Source of the DNA: Diabrotica undecimpunctata
Taxonomy: Eukaryota; Arthropoda; Insecta; Coleoptera; Chrysomelidae
Reading direction: 5' to 3'
NCBI RefSeq assembly: GCF_040954645.1
Contig: NC_092805.1
Coordinates: 21,540,741 to 21,604,740 of the forward strand
Length of the DNA: 64,000 nt
Positions 1 to 14,349 of the stretch are shown here, piece by piece. Every line of letters begins with the position of its first letter. Position 1 is the first letter of the stretch. The notes beneath the pieces were generated by a model. It searched no databases. It was not told the origin of the DNA and saw only the letters and a program-made list of their open reading frames with translations. The translations under genes and the position numbers were made by a program.

Positions 1-474
1 ATAAAATTGACGCCAATATAGCCGATTAACCAAATTTGATAAAAATCCAAGGGTACCCCCTTGGAAAAATTTTTTCCAAATTTTACAAAAAAAAATTTTG
101 TTTAATGTTTTGATACATGCACTTGGTCCAGCTTGTTCCAAAAATTTGCTTTTTTCTGATCCCTGAACCCCAGTTTGACGGAAAAGAGGAAAAATCGAAT
201 AAAGAAATCCACAGTTTTTTCGATTTTCCAGCAAAACGGTGCATAATTTTTAGCCACATGTGTAGATTTTTTTAATCAGCAAGTCACCCTTTATCGAAGT
301 AATTCAAATTTCAAACAAAATACACACTTTTAATTTTCTCGAAATTTTCAGCGAATACATACATCCAAGTGGAAATTTTTCTCACGAACAGTTAGATGTA
401 GAAAAATTCTGAGTTTGGCAGAAGAACAAGCGGCCAATTTTATGTAGGAAATGTCCATTCGCTTTACTCTCGGA

Positions 475-949
475 ATAAAATTGACGCCAATATAGCCGAT
501 TAACCAAATTTGATAAAAATCCAAGGGTACCCCCTTGGAAAAATTTTTCCAAATTTACAAAAAAAAAAAATTTTGTTTAATGTTTTGATACATGCACTTG
601 GTCCAGCTTGTTCCAAAAATTTGCTTTTTTCTGATCCCTGAACCCCAGTTTGACGGAAAAGAGGAAAAATCGAATAAAGAAATCCACAGTTTTTTCGATT
701 TTCCAGCAAAACGGTGCATAATTTTTAGCCACATGTTTAGATTTTTTTAATCAGCAAGTCACCCTTTATCGAAATAATTCAAACTTCAAACAAAATACAC
801 ACTTTTAATTTTCTCGAAATTTTCAGCGAATACATACATCCAAGTGGAAATTTTTCTCACGAACAGTTAGATGTAGAAAAATTCTGAGTTTGACAGAAGA
901 ACAAGCGGCCAATTTTATGTAGGAAATGTCCATTCGCTTTACTCTCGGA
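475..949. repeat. Representative long monomer (475 bp)
   Basis: This unit shows the parts of the long form. It has a shared part beginning ATAAAATTGACGCCAATATAGC, then a module of about 155 bp (about 525-680) that short units lack, then a shared part with the A/T-rich stretch leading to TTTTCAGCGAATACATAC. The module opens with a near-palindrome CCAAGGGTACCCCCTTGG and a perfect palindrome, followed by an A-tract of variable length. AATCCA stands at both edges of the module (519-524 and 681-686), which could be a duplication made by insertion or the site of a recombination deletion. Confidence 0.85.
535..552. repeat. 18-bp perfect palindrome inside the long monomer
   Basis: TTGGAAAAATTTTTCCAA reads the same on both strands and recurs in most long units, with variants that lose one or two central A or T bases. 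It abuts the CCAAGGG/CCCTTGG stem, so the module start could form a cruciform or hairpin. Short monomers lack it. Confidence 0.8.
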
Positions 950-3900
950 ATAAAATTGACGCCAATATAGCCGATTAACCAAATTTGATAAAAATCCAAG
1001 GGTACCACCTTGGAATAAATTTTCCAAATTTTACAAAAAAAAAAATTTTCTTTAATGTTTTGATACATGCACTTGGTCCAGCTTGTTCCAAAAATTTGCT
1101 TTTTTCTGATCCCTGAACCCCAGTTTGACGGAAAATAGGAAAAATCGAATAAAGAAATCCACAGTTTTTTCGATTTTCCAGCAAAACGGTGCATAATTTT
1201 TAGCCACATGTTTAGATTTTTTTAATCAGCAAGTCACCCTTTATCGAAATAATTCAAATTTCAAACAAAATACACACTTTTAATTTTCTCGAAATTTTCA
1301 GCGAATACATACATCCAAGTGGAAATTTTTCTCACGAACAGTTAGATGTAGAAAAATTCTGAGTTTGGCAGAAGAACAAGCGGCCAATTTTATGTAGGAA
1401 ATGTCCATTCGCTTTACTCTCGGAATAAAATTGACGCCAATATAGCCGATTAACCAAATTTGATAAAAATCCAAGGGTACCCCCTTGGAAAAATTTTGGA
1501 AATTTAAAAAAAAAAAAATTTTGTTTAATGTTTTGATACATGCACTTGGTCCAGCTTGTTCCAAAAATTTGCTTTTTTCTGATCCCTGAACCCCAGTTTG
1601 ACGGAAAAGAGGAAAAATCGAATAAAGAATTCCACAGTTTTTTCGATTTTCCAGCAAAACGGTGCATAATTTTTAGCCACATGTTTAGATTTTTTTAATC
1701 AGCAAGTCACCCTTTATCGAAGTAATTCAAATTTCAAACAAAATACACACTTTTAATTTTCTCCAAATTTTCAGCGAATACATACATCCAAGTGGAAATT
1801 TTTCTCACGAACAGTTAGATGTAGAAAAATTCTGAGTTTTGCAGAAGAACGAGCGGCCAATTTTATGTAGGAAATGTCCATTCGCTTTACTCTCGGAATA
1901 AAATTGACGCCAATATAGCCGATTAACCAAATTTGATAAAAATCCAAGGGTACCCCCTTGGAAAAATTTTTCCAAATTTTACAAAAAAAAAAAATTTGTT
2001 TAATGTTTTGATACATGCACTTGGTCCAGCTTGTTCCAAAAATTTGCTTTTTTCTGATCCCTGAACCCCAGTTTGACGGAAAAGAGGAAAAATCGAATAA
2101 AGAAATCCACAGTTTTTTCGATTTTCCAGCAAAACGGTGCATAATTTTTAGCCACATGTTTAGATTTTTTTAATCAGCAAGTCACCCTTTATCGAAATAA
2201 TTCAAACTTCAAACAAAATACACACTTTTAATTTTCTCGAAATTTTCAGCGAATACATAGGTACATCCAAGTGGAAATTTTTCTCACGAACAGTTAGATG
2301 TAGAAAAATTCTGAGTTTGGCAGAAGAACAAGCGGCCAATTTTATGTAGGAAATGTCCATTCGCTTTACTCTCGGAATAAAATTGACGCCAATATAGCCG
2401 ATTAACCAAATTTGATAAAAATCCAAGGGTACCCCCTTGGAAAATTTTTCCAAATTTTACAAAAAAAAAATTTTGTTTAATGTTTTGATACATGCACTTG
2501 GTCCAGCTTGTTCCAAAAATTTGCTTTTTTCTGATCCCTGAACCCCAGTTTGACGAAAAAGAGGAAAAATCGAATAAAGAAATCACAGTTTTTCGATTTT
2601 CCAGCAAAACGGTGCATAATTTTTAGCCACATGTTTAGATTTTTTTAATCAGCAAGTCACCCTTTATCGAAATAATTCAAACTTCAAACAAAATACACAC
2701 TTTTAATTTTCTCCAAATTTTCAGCGAATACATACATCCAAGTGGAAATTTTTCTCACGAACAGTTAGATGTAGAAAAATTCTGAGTTTTGCAGAAGAAC
2801 GAGCGGCCAATTTTATGTAGGAAATGTCCATTCGCTTTACTCTCGGAATAAAATTGACGCCAATATAGCCGATTAACCAAATTTGATAAAAATCCAAGGG
2901 TACCCCCTTGGAAAAATTTTTCCAAATTTTACAAAAAAAAAAAATTTGTTTAATGTTTTGATACATGCACTTGGTCCAGCTTGTTCCAAAAATTTGCTTT
3001 TTTCTGATCCCTGAACCCCAGTTTGACGGAAAAGAGGAAAAATCGAATAAAGAAATCCACAGTTTTTTCGATTTTCCAGCAAAACGGTGCATAATTTTTA
3101 GCCACATGTTTAGATTTTTTTAATCAGCAAGTCACCCTTTATCGAAATAATTCAAACTTCAAACAAAATACACACTTTTAATTTTCTCGAAATTTTCAGC
3201 GAATACATACATCCAAGTGGAAATTTTTCTCACGAACAGTTAGATGTAGAAAAATTCTGAGTTTGGCAGAAGAACAAGCGGCCAATTTTATGTAGGAAAT
3301 GTCCATTCGCTTTACTCTCGGAATAAAATTGACGCCAATATAGCCGATTAACCAAATTTGATAAAAATCCAAGGGTACCCCCTTGGAAAATTTTTTCCAA
3401 ATTTTACAAAAAAAAAATTTTGTTTAATGTTTTGATACATGCACTTGGTCCAGCTTGTTCCAAAAATTTGCTTTTTTCTGATCCCTGAACCCCAGTTTGA
3501 CGAAAAAGAGGAAAAATCGAATAAAGAAATCCACAGTTTTTTCGATTTTCCAGCAAAACGGTGCATAATTTTTAGCCACATGTTTAGATTTTTTTAATCA
3601 GCAAGTCACCCTTTATCGAAATAATTCAAATTTCAAACAAAATACACACTTTTAATTTTCTCGAAATTTTCAGCGAATACATACATCCAAGTGGAAATTT
3701 TCTCACGAACAGTTAGATGTAGAAAAATTCTGAGTTTGGCAGAAGAACAAGCGGCCAATTTTATGTAGGAAATGTCCATTCGCTTTACTCTCGGAATAAA
3801 ATTGACGCCAATATAGCCGATTAACCAAATTTGATAAAAATCTAAGGGTACCCCCTTGGAAAAAATTTTCCAAATTTTACAAAAAAAAAAATTTTGTTTA

Positions 3901-6556
3901 ATGTTTTGATACATGCACTTGGTCCAGCTTGTTCCAAAAATTTTCTTTTTTCTGATCCCTGAACCCCAGTTTGACGGAAAAGAGGAAAATCGAATAAAGA
4001 AATCCACAGCTTTTTCGATTTTCCAGCAAAACGGTGCATAATTTTTAGCCACATGTTTAGATTTTTTTAATCAGCAAGTCACCCTTTATCGAAATAATTC
4101 AAACTTCAAACAAAATACACACTTTTAATTTTCTCCAAATTTTCAGCGAATACATACATCCAAGTGGAAATTTTTCTCACGAACAGTTAGATGTAGAAAA
4201 ATTCTGAGTTTTGCAGAAGAACGAGCGGCCAATTTTATGTAGGAAATGTCCATTCGCTTTACTCTCGGAATAAAATTGACGCCAATATAGCCGATTAACC
4301 AAATTTGATAAAAATCCAAGGGTACCCCCTTGGAAAAATTTTTCCAAATTTTACAAAAAAAAAAAAATTTGTTTAATGTTTTGACACATGCACTTGGTCC
4401 AGCTTGTTCAAAAATTTGCTTTTTTCTGATCCCTGAACCCCAGTTTGACGGAAAAGAGGAAAAATCGAATAAAGAAATCCACAGTTTTTTCGATTTTCCA
4501 GCAAAACGGTGCATAATTTTTAGCCACATGTTTAGATTTTTTTAATCAGCAAGTCACCCTTTATCGAAGTAATTCAAATTTCAAACAAAATACACACTTT
4601 TAATTTTCTCGAAATTTTCAGCGAATACATACATCCAAGTGGAAATTTTTCTCACGAACAGTTAGATGTAGAAAAATTCTGAGTTTGGCAGAAGAACAAG
4701 CGGCCAATTTTATGTAGGAAATGTCCATTCGCTTTACTCTCGGAATAAAATTGACGCCAATATAGCCGATTAACCAAATTTGATAAAAATCCCGGACCAA
4801 AAACCCCCTTGGAAAAATTTTCCAATTTTACAAAAAAAAAAATTTTGTTTAATGTTTTGATACATGGACTTGGTCCAGCTTGTTCCAAAAATTTGCTTTT
4901 TTCTGATCCCTGAACCCCAGTTTGACGGAAAAGAGGAAAAATCGAATAAAGAAATCCACAGTTTTTTCGATTTTCCAGCAAAACGGTGCATAATTTTTAG
5001 CCACATGTGTAGATTTTTTTAATCAGCAAGTCACCCTTTATCGAAGTAATTCAAATTTCAAACAAAATACACACTTTTAATTTTCTCGAAATTTTCAGCG
5101 AATACATACATCCAAGTGGAAATTTTTCTCACGAACAGTTAGATGTAGAAAAATTCTGAGTTTGGCAGAAGAACAAGCGGCCAATTTTATGTAGGAAATG
5201 TCCATTCTCTTTACTCTCGGAATAAAATTGACGCCAATATAGCCGATTAACCAAATTTGATAAAAATCCAAGGGTACCCCCTTGGAAAATTTTTCCAAAT
5301 TTTACAAAAAAAAAATTTTGTTTAATGTTTTGATACATGCACTTGGTCCAGCTTGTTCCAAAAATTTGCTTTTTTCTGATCCCTGAACCCCAGTTCGCCG
5401 GAAAAGAGAAAAATCGAATAAAGAAATCCACAGTTTTTTCGATTTTCCAGCAAAACAGTGCATAATTTTTAGCCACATGTTTAGATTTTTTTAATCAGCA
5501 AGTCACCCTTAATCGAAATAATTCAAATTTCAAACAAAATACACACTTTTAATTTTCTCGAAATTTTCAGCGAATACATACATCCAAGTGGAAATTTTTC
5601 TCACGAACCGTTAGATCTAGGAAAATTCTGAATATGGCAGAAGAACGACAGGCCAATTTTATGTAGGAAATGTCTATTCGCTTGACTCACGGAATAAAAT
5701 TGACGCCAATATAGCCGATTAACCAAATTTGATAAAAATCCAAGGGCACCCCCTTGGAAAATTTTTTCCAAATTTTACAAAAAAAAAATTTTGTTTAATG
5801 TTTTGATACATGCACTTGGTCCAACTTGTTCCAAAAATTTGCTTTTTTCTGATCCCTGAACCCCAGTTTGACGGAAAAGAGGAAAAATCGAATAAAGAAT
5901 TCCACAGTTTTTTCGATTCTCCAGCAAAACGGTGCATAATTTTTAGCCACATGTTTAGATTTTTTTAATTAGCAAGTCACCCTTTATCGAAGTAATTCAA
6001 ATTTCAAACAAAATACACACTTTTAATTTTCTCGAAATTTTCAGCGAATACATACATCCAAGTGGAAATTTTTCTCACGAACAGTTAGATGTAGAAAAAT
6101 TCTGAGTTTGGCAGAAGAACAAGCGGCCAATTTTATGTAGGAAATGTCCATTCGCTTTACTCTCGGAATAAAATTGACGCCAATATAGCCGATTAACCAA
6201 ATTTGATAAAAATCCAAGGGCACCCCCTTGGAAAAATTTTTCCAAATTTTACAAAAAAAAATTTTGTTTAATGTTTTGATACATGCACTTGGTCCAGCTT
6301 GTTCCAAAAATTTGCTTTTTTCTGATTCCTGAACCCCAGTTCGCCGGAAAAGAGGAAAATCGAATAAAGAAATCCACAATTTTTTCGATTTTCCAGCAAA
6401 ACAGTGCATAATTTTTAGCCACATGTTTAGATTTTTTTAATCAGCAAGTCACCCTTAATCGAAATAATTCAAATTTCAAACAAAATACACACTTTTAATT
6501 TTCTCGAAATTTTCAGCGAATACATACATCCAAGTGGAAATTTTTCTCACGAACCG

Positions 6557-9500
6557 TTAGATCTAGGAAAATTCTGAATATGGCAGAAGAACGACAGGCC
6601 AATTTTATGTAGGAAATGTCCATTCGCTTTACTCTCGGAATAAAATTGACGCCAATATAGCCGATTAACCAAATTTGATAAAAATCCAAGGGTACCCCCT
6701 TGGAAAAATTTTTCCAAATTTTACAAAAAAAAAAATTTGTTTAATGTTTTGATACATGCACTTGGTCCAGCTTGTTCCAAAAATTTGCTTTTTTCTGATC
6801 CCTGAACCCCAGTTTGACGGAAAAGAGGAAAAATCGAATAAAGAATTCCACAGTTTTTTCGATTTTCCAGCAAAACGGTGCATAATTTTTAGCCACATGT
6901 TTAGATTTTTTTAATCAGCAAGTCACCCTTTATCGAAATTATTCAAACTTCAAACAAAATACACACTTTTAATTTTCTCGAAATTTTCAGCGAATACATA
7001 CATCCGAGTGGAAATTTTTCTCACGAACAGTTAGATGTAGAAAAATTCTGAGTTTGCAGAAGAACAAGCGGCCAATTTTATGTAGGAAATGTCCATTCGC
7101 TTTACTCTCGGAATAAAATTGACGCCAATATAGCCGATTAACCAAATTTGATAAAAATCCAAGGGTACCCCCTTGGAAAAATTTTTCCAAATTTTACAAA
7201 AAAAAAAAATTTGTTTAATGTTTTGATACATGCACTTGGTCCAGCTTGTTCCAAAAATTTGCTTTTTTCTGATCCCTGAACCCCAGTTTGACGGAAAAGA
7301 GGAAAAATCGAATAAAGAATTCCACAGTTTTTTCGATTTTCCAGCAAAACGGTGCATAATTTTTAGCCACATGTTTAGATTTTTTTAATCAGCAAGTCAC
7401 CCTTTATCGAAATTATTCAAACTTCAAACAAAATACACACTTTTAATTTTCTCGAAATTTTCAGCGAATACATACATCCAAGTGGAAATTTTTCTCACGA
7501 ACAGTTAGATGTAGAAAAATTCTGAGTTTGGCAGAAGAACAAGCGGCCAATTTTATGTAGGAAATGTCCATTCGCTTTACTCTCGGAATAAAATTGACGC
7601 CAATATAGCCGATTAACCAAATTTGATAAAAATCCAAGGGTACCCCCTTGGAAATAATTTTCCAAATTTTACAAAAAAAAAAATTTTGTTTAATGTTTTG
7701 ATACATGCACTTGGTCCAGCTTGTTCCAAAAATTTGCTTTTTTCTGATCCCTGAACCCCAGTTTGACGGAAAATAGGAAAAATCGAATAAAGAAATCCAC
7801 AAGTTTTTTCGATTTTCCAGCAAAACGGTGCATAATTTTTAGCCACATGTTTAGATTTTTTTAATCAGCAAGTCACCCTTTATCGAAATAATTCAAATTT
7901 CAAACAAAATACACACTTTTAATTTTCTCGAAATTTTCAGCGAATACATACATCCGAGTGGAAATTTTTCTCACGAACAGTTAGATGTAGAAAAATTCTG
8001 AGTTTGGCAGAAGAACAAGCGGCCAATTTTATGTAGGAAATGTCCATTCGCTTTACTCTCGGAATAAAATTGACGCCAATATAGCCGATTAACCAAATTT
8101 GATAAAAATCCAAGGGTACCCCCTTGGAAAAATTTTTCCAAATTTTACAAAAAAAAAAAATTTGTTTAATGTTTTGATACATGCACTTGGTCCAGCTTGT
8201 TCCAAAAATTTGCTTTTTTCTGATCCCTGAACCCCAGTTTGACGGAAAAGAGGAAAAATCGAATAAAGAATTCCACAGTTTTTTCGATTTTCCAGCAAAA
8301 CGGTGCATAATTTTTAGCCACATGTTTAGATTTTTTTAATCAGCAAGTCACCCTTTATCGAAATTATTCAAACTTCAACAAAATACACACTTTTAATTTT
8401 CTCGAAATTTTCAGCGAATACATACATCCGAGTGGAAATTTTTCTCACGAACAGTTAGATGTAGAAAAATTCTGAGTTTGGCAGAAGAACAAGCGGCCAA
8501 TTTTATGTAGGAAATGTCCATTCGCTTTACTCTCGGAATAAAATTGACGCCAATATAGCCGATTAACCAAATTTGATAAAAATCCAAGGGTACCCCCTTG
8601 GAAAAATTTTTCCAAATTTTACAAAAAAAAAAAATTTGTTTAATGTTTTGATACATGCACTTGGTCCAGCTTGTTCCAAAAATTTGCTTTTTTCTGATCC
8701 CTGAACCCCAGTTTGACGGAAAAGAGGAAAAATCGAATAAAGAATTCCACAGTTTTTTCGATTTCCAGCAAAACGGTGCATAATTTTTAGCCACATGTTT
8801 AGATTTTTTTAATCAGCAAGTCACCCTTTATCGAAATTATTCAAACTTCAAACAAAATACACACTTTTAATTTTCTCGAAATTTTCAGCGAATACATACA
8901 TCCAAGTGGAAATTTTTCTCACGAACAGTTAGATGTAGAAAAATTCTGAGTTTGGCAGAAGAACAAGCGGCCAATTTTATGTAGGAAATGTCCATTCGCT
9001 TTACTCTCGGAATAAAATTGACGCCAATATAGCCGATTAACCAAATTTGATAAAAATCCAAGGGTACCCCCTTGGAAATAATTTTCCAAATTTTACAAAA
9101 AAAAAAAATTTGTTTAATGTTTTGATACATGCACTTGGTCCAGCTTGTTCCAAAAATTTGCTTTTTTCTGATCCCTGAACCCCAGTTTGACGGAAAATAG
9201 GAAAAATCGAATAAAGAAATCCACAGTTTTTTCGATTTTCCAGCAAAACGGTGCATAATTTTTAGCCACATGTTTAGATTTTTTTAATCAGCAAGTCACC
9301 CTTTATCGAAATAATTCAAATTTCAAACAAAATACACACTTTTAATTTTCTCGAAATTTTCAGCGAATACATACATCCGAGTGGAAATTTTTCTCACGAA
9401 CAGTTAGATGTAGAAAAATTCTGAGTTTGGCAGAAGAACAAGCGGCCAATTTTATGTAGGAAATGTCCATTCGCTTTACTCTCGGAATAAAATTGACGCC

Positions 9501-12500
9501 AATATAGCCGATTAACCAAATTTGATAAAAATCCAAGGGTACCCCCTTGGAAAAATTTTTCCAAATTTTACAAAAAAAAAAAATTTGTTTAATGTTTTGA
9601 TACATGCACTTGGTCCAGCTTGTTCCAAAAATTTGCTTTTTTCTGATCCCTGAACCCCAGTTTGACGGAAAAGAGGAAAAATCGAATAAAGAATTCCACA
9701 GTTTTTTCGATTTTCCAGCAAAACGGTGCATAATTTTTAGCCACATGTTTAGATTTTTTTAATCAGCAAGTCACCCTTTATCGAAATTATTCAAACTTCA
9801 AACAAAATACACACTTTTAATTTTCTCGAAATTTTCAGCGAATACATACATCCGAGTGGAAATTTTTCTCACGAACAGTTAGATGTAGAAAAATTCTGAG
9901 TTTGGCAGAAGAACAAGCGGCCAATTTTATGTAGGAAATGTCCATTCGCTTTACTCTCGGAATAAAATTGACGCCAATATAGCCGATTAACCAAATTTGA
10001 TAAAAATCCAAGGGTACCCCTTGGAAAAATTTTTCCAAATTTTACAAAAAAAAAAAATTTGTTTAATGTTTTGATACATGCACTTGGTCCAGCTTGTTCC
10101 AAAAATTTGCTTTTTTCTGATCCCTGAACCCCAGTTTGACGGAAAAGAGGAAAAATCGAATAAAGAATTCCACAGTTTTTTCGATTTTCCAGCAAAACGG
10201 TGCATAATTTTTAGCCACATGTTTAGATTTTTTTAATCAGCAAGTCACCCTTTATCGAAATTATTCAAACTTCAAACAAAATACACACTTTTAATTTTCT
10301 CGAAATTTTCAGCGAATACATACATCCAAGTGGAAATTTTTCTCACGAACCGTTAGATGTAGGAAAATTCTGAATATGGCAGAAGAACGACAAGCCAATT
10401 TTATGTAGGAAATGTCCATTCGCTTGACTCTCGGACCAAAATTGACGCCAATATAGCCAATTAACGAAATTTGATAAAAATCCAATGGTCCACAGTTTTT
10501 TCGATTTTCCGCAAAACGGTGCATAATTTCTGTCTACGTGTATGGATTTTTTAATCACCAAGTCACCCTTAATCGAAGTAATTCAAATTTCAAACAAAAT
10601 ACACACTTTTAATTTTCTCGAAATTTTCAGCGAATACATACATCCAAGTGGAATTTTTCTCACGAACAGTTAGATGTAGAAAAATTCTGAGTTTGGCAGA
10701 AGAACAAGCGGCCAATTTTATGTAGGAAATGTCCATTCTCTTTACTCTCAGAATAAAATTGACGCCAATATAGCCGATTAACCAAATTTGATAAAAATCC
10801 AAGGGTACCCCCTTGGAAAAATTTTTCCAAATTTTACAAAAAAAAAAAATTTGTTTAATGTTTTGATACATGCACTTGGTCCAGCTTGTTCCAAAAATTG
10901 CTTTTTTCTGATCCCTGAACCCCAGTTTGACGGAAAAGAGGAAAAATCGAATAAAGAAATCCACAGTTTTTTCGATTTTCCAGCAAAACGGTGCATAATT
11001 TTTAGCCACATGTTTAGATTTTTTTAATCAGCAAGTCACCCTTTATCGAAATAATTCAAACTTCAAACAAAATACACACTTTTAATTTTCTCGAAATTTC
11101 AGCGAATACATACATCCAAGTGGAAATTTTTCTCACGAACAGTTAGATGTAGAAAAATTCTGAGTTTGGCAGAAGAACAAGCGGCCAATTTTATGTAGGA
11201 AATGTCCATTCTCTTTACTCTCGGAATAAAATTGACGCCAATATAGCCGATTAACCAAATTTGATAAAAATCCAAGGGTACCCCCTTGGAAAATTTTTCC
11301 AAATTTACAAAAAAAAAATTTTGTTTAATGTTTTGATACATGCACTTGGTCCAGCTTGTTCCAAAAATTTGCTTTTTTCTGATCCCTGAACCCCAGTTCG
11401 CCGGAAAAGAGGAAAAATCGAATAAAGAAATCCACAGTTTTTTCGATTTTCCAGCAAAACAGTGCATAATTTTTAGCCACATGTTTAGATTTTTTTAATC
11501 AGCAAGTCACCCTTAATCGAAATAATTCAAATTTCAAACAAAATACACACTTTTAATTTTCTCGAAATTTTCAGCGAATACATACATCCAAGTGGAAATT
11601 TTTCTCACGAACCGTTAGATCTAGGAAAATTCTGAATATGGCAGAAGAACGACAGGCCAATTTTATGTAGGAAATGTCTATTCGCTTGACTCTCGGAATA
11701 AAATTGACGCCAATATAGCCGATTAACCAAATTGATAAAAATCCAAGGGCACCCCCTTGGAAAAATTTTCCAAATTTTACAAAAAAAAAATTTTGTTTAA
11801 TGTTTTGATACATGCACTTGGTCCAACTTGTTCCAAAAATTTGCTTTTTTCTGATCCCTGAACCCCAGTTTGACGGAAAAGAGGAAAAATCGAATAAAGA
11901 ATTCCACAGTTTTTTCGATTCTCCAGCAAAACGGTGCATAATTTTTAGCCACATGTTTAGATTTTTTTAATTAGCAAGTCACCCTTTATCGAAGTAATTC
12001 AAATTTCAAACAAAATACACACTTTTAATTTTCTCGAAATTTTCAGCGAATACATACATCCAAGTGGAAATTTTTCTCACGAACAGTTAGATGTAGAAAA
12101 ATTCTGAGTTTGGCAGAAGAACAAGCGGCCAATTTTATGTAGGAAATGTCCATTCGCTTTACTCTCGGAATAAAATTGACGCCAATATAGCCGATTAACC
12201 AAATTTGATAAAAATCCAAGGGCACCCCCTTGGAAAAATTTTTCCAAATTTTACAAAAAAAAAAATTTGTTTAATGTTTTGATACATGCACTTGGTCCAG
12301 CTTGTTCCAAAAATTTGCTTTTTTCTGATCCCTGAACCCCAGTTCGCCGGAAAAGAGGAAAAATCGAATAAAGAAATCCACAGTTTTTTCGATTTTCCAG
12401 CAAAACAGTGCATAATTTTTAGCCACATGTTTAGATTTTTTTAATCAGCAAGTCACCCTTAATCGAAATAATTCAAATTTCAAACAAAATACACACTTTT

Positions 12501-12570
12501 AATTTTCTCGAAATTTTCAGCGAATACATACATCCAAGTGGAAATTTTTCTCACGAACCGTTAGATCTAG
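6557..12570. repeat. Two-monomer block recurring 6004 bp apart, spanning a three-monomer block
   Basis: GTTAGATCTAGGAAAATTC occurs with TTAG at 5611, 6557, 11615 and 12561. The inner spacing is 946 bp (two monomers) in both pairs, and the pairs are 6004 bp apart. Between them, a three-monomer block of about 1424 bp repeats: GAAATAATTTTCC at 7651 and 9075. This indicates segmental copying within the array rather than single-unit drift. Confidence 0.7.
10312..10629. repeat. Short satellite monomer (318 bp)
   Basis: This unit lacks the ~155-bp central module. The sequence runs from GATAAAAATCCAATGGT straight into CCACAGTTTTTTCG near 10480-10500. It is the first short unit in the window and stands alone among long units, with many private substitutions (for example TCTGTCTACGTGTATGG). 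Confidence 0.85.
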
Positions 12571-13020
12571 GAAAATTCTGAATATGGCAGAAGAACGACA
12601 GGCCAATTTTATGTAGGAAATGTCTATTCGCTTGACTCTCGGAATAAAATTGACGCCAATATAGCCGATTAACCAAATTTGATAAAAATCCAAGGGCACC
12701 CCCTTGGAAAAATTTTTCCAAATTTTACAAAAAAAAAATTTTGTTTAATGTTTTGATACATGCACTTGGTCCAACTTGTTCAAAAATTTGCTTTTTTCTG
12801 ATCCCTGAACCCCAGTTTGACGGAAAAGAGGAAAAATCGAATAAAGAAATCCACAGCTTTTCGATTTTCCAGCAAAACGGTGCATAATTTTTAGCCACAT
12901 GTTTAGATTTTTTTAATCAGCAAGTCACCCTTTATCGAAATAATTCAAACTTCAAACAAAATACACACTTTTAATTTTCTCCAAATTTTCAGCGAATACA
13001 TACATCCAAGTGGAAATTTT

Positions 13021-13120
13021 NNNNNNNNNNNNNNNNNNNNNNNNNNNNNNNNNNNNNNNNNNNNNNNNNNNNNNNNNNNNNNNNNNNNNNNNNNNNNNNN
13101 NNNNNNNNNNNNNNNNNNNN
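13021..13120. other. Assembly gap of 100 N
   Basis: Exactly 100 N interrupt one satellite unit. A run of 100 is a common placeholder for a gap of unknown length, so the real array may be longer or shorter than shown. Flanking bases are normal satellite on both sides. Confidence 0.99.
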
Positions 13121-14349
13121 TAAAAATCCTAGGGTACCCCCTTGGAAAAAATTTTCCAAATTTTACAAAAAAAAAATTTTGTTTAATGTTTTGATACATG
13201 CACTTGGTCCAGCTTGTTCCAAAAATTTGCTTTTTTCTGATCCCTGAACCCCAGTTTGACGGAAAAGAGGAAAAATCGAATAAAGAATTCCACAGTTTTT
13301 TCGATTTTCCAGCAAAACGGTGCATAATTTTTAGCCACATGTTTAGATTTTTTTAATCAGCAAGTCACCCTTTATCGAAGTAATTCAAATTTCAAACAAA
13401 ATACACACTTTTAATTTTCTCCAAATTTTCAGCGAATACATACATCCAAGTGGAAATTTTTCTCACGAACAGTTAGATGTAGAAAAATTCTGAGTTTTGC
13501 AGAAGAACGAGCGGCCAATTTTATGTAGGAAATGTCCATTCGCTTTACTCTCGGAATAAAATTGACGCCAATATAGCCGATTAACCAAATTTGATAAAAA
13601 TCCAAGGGTACCCCCTTGGAAAAATTTTTCCAAATTTTACAAAAAAAAAAAATTTGTTTAATGTTTTGATACATGCACTTGGTCCAGCTTGTTCCAAAAA
13701 TTTGCTTTTTTCTGATCCCTGAACCCCAGTTTGACGGAAAAGAGGAAAAATCGAATAAAGAAATCCACAGTTTTTTCGATTTTCCAGCAAAACGGTGCAT
13801 AATTTTTAGCCACATGTTTAGATTTTTTTAATCAGCAAGTCACCCTTTATCGAAATAATTCAAACTTCAAACAAAATACACACTTTTAATTTTCTCGAAA
13901 TTTTCAGCGAATACATACATCCAAGTGGAAATTTTTCTCACGAACAGTTAGATGTAGAAAAATTCTGAGTTTGGCAGAAGAACAAGCGGCCAATTTTATG
14001 TAGGAAATGTCCATTCGCTTTACTCTCGGAATAAAATTGACGCCAATATAGCCGATTAACCAAATTTGATAAAAATCCAAGGGTACCCCCTTGGAAAATT
14101 TTTTCCAAATTTTACAAAAAAAAAATTTTGTTTAATGTTTTGATACATGCACTTGGTCCAGCTTGTTCAAAAATTTTCTTTTTCTGATCCCTGAACCCCA
14201 GTTTGACGGAAAAGAGGAAAAATCGAATAAAGAAATCCACAGCTTTTTCGATTTTCCAGCAAAACGGTGCATAATTTTTAGCCACATGTTTAGATTTTTT
14301 TAATCAGCAAGTCACCCTTTATCGAAATAATTCAAACTTCAAACAAAAT

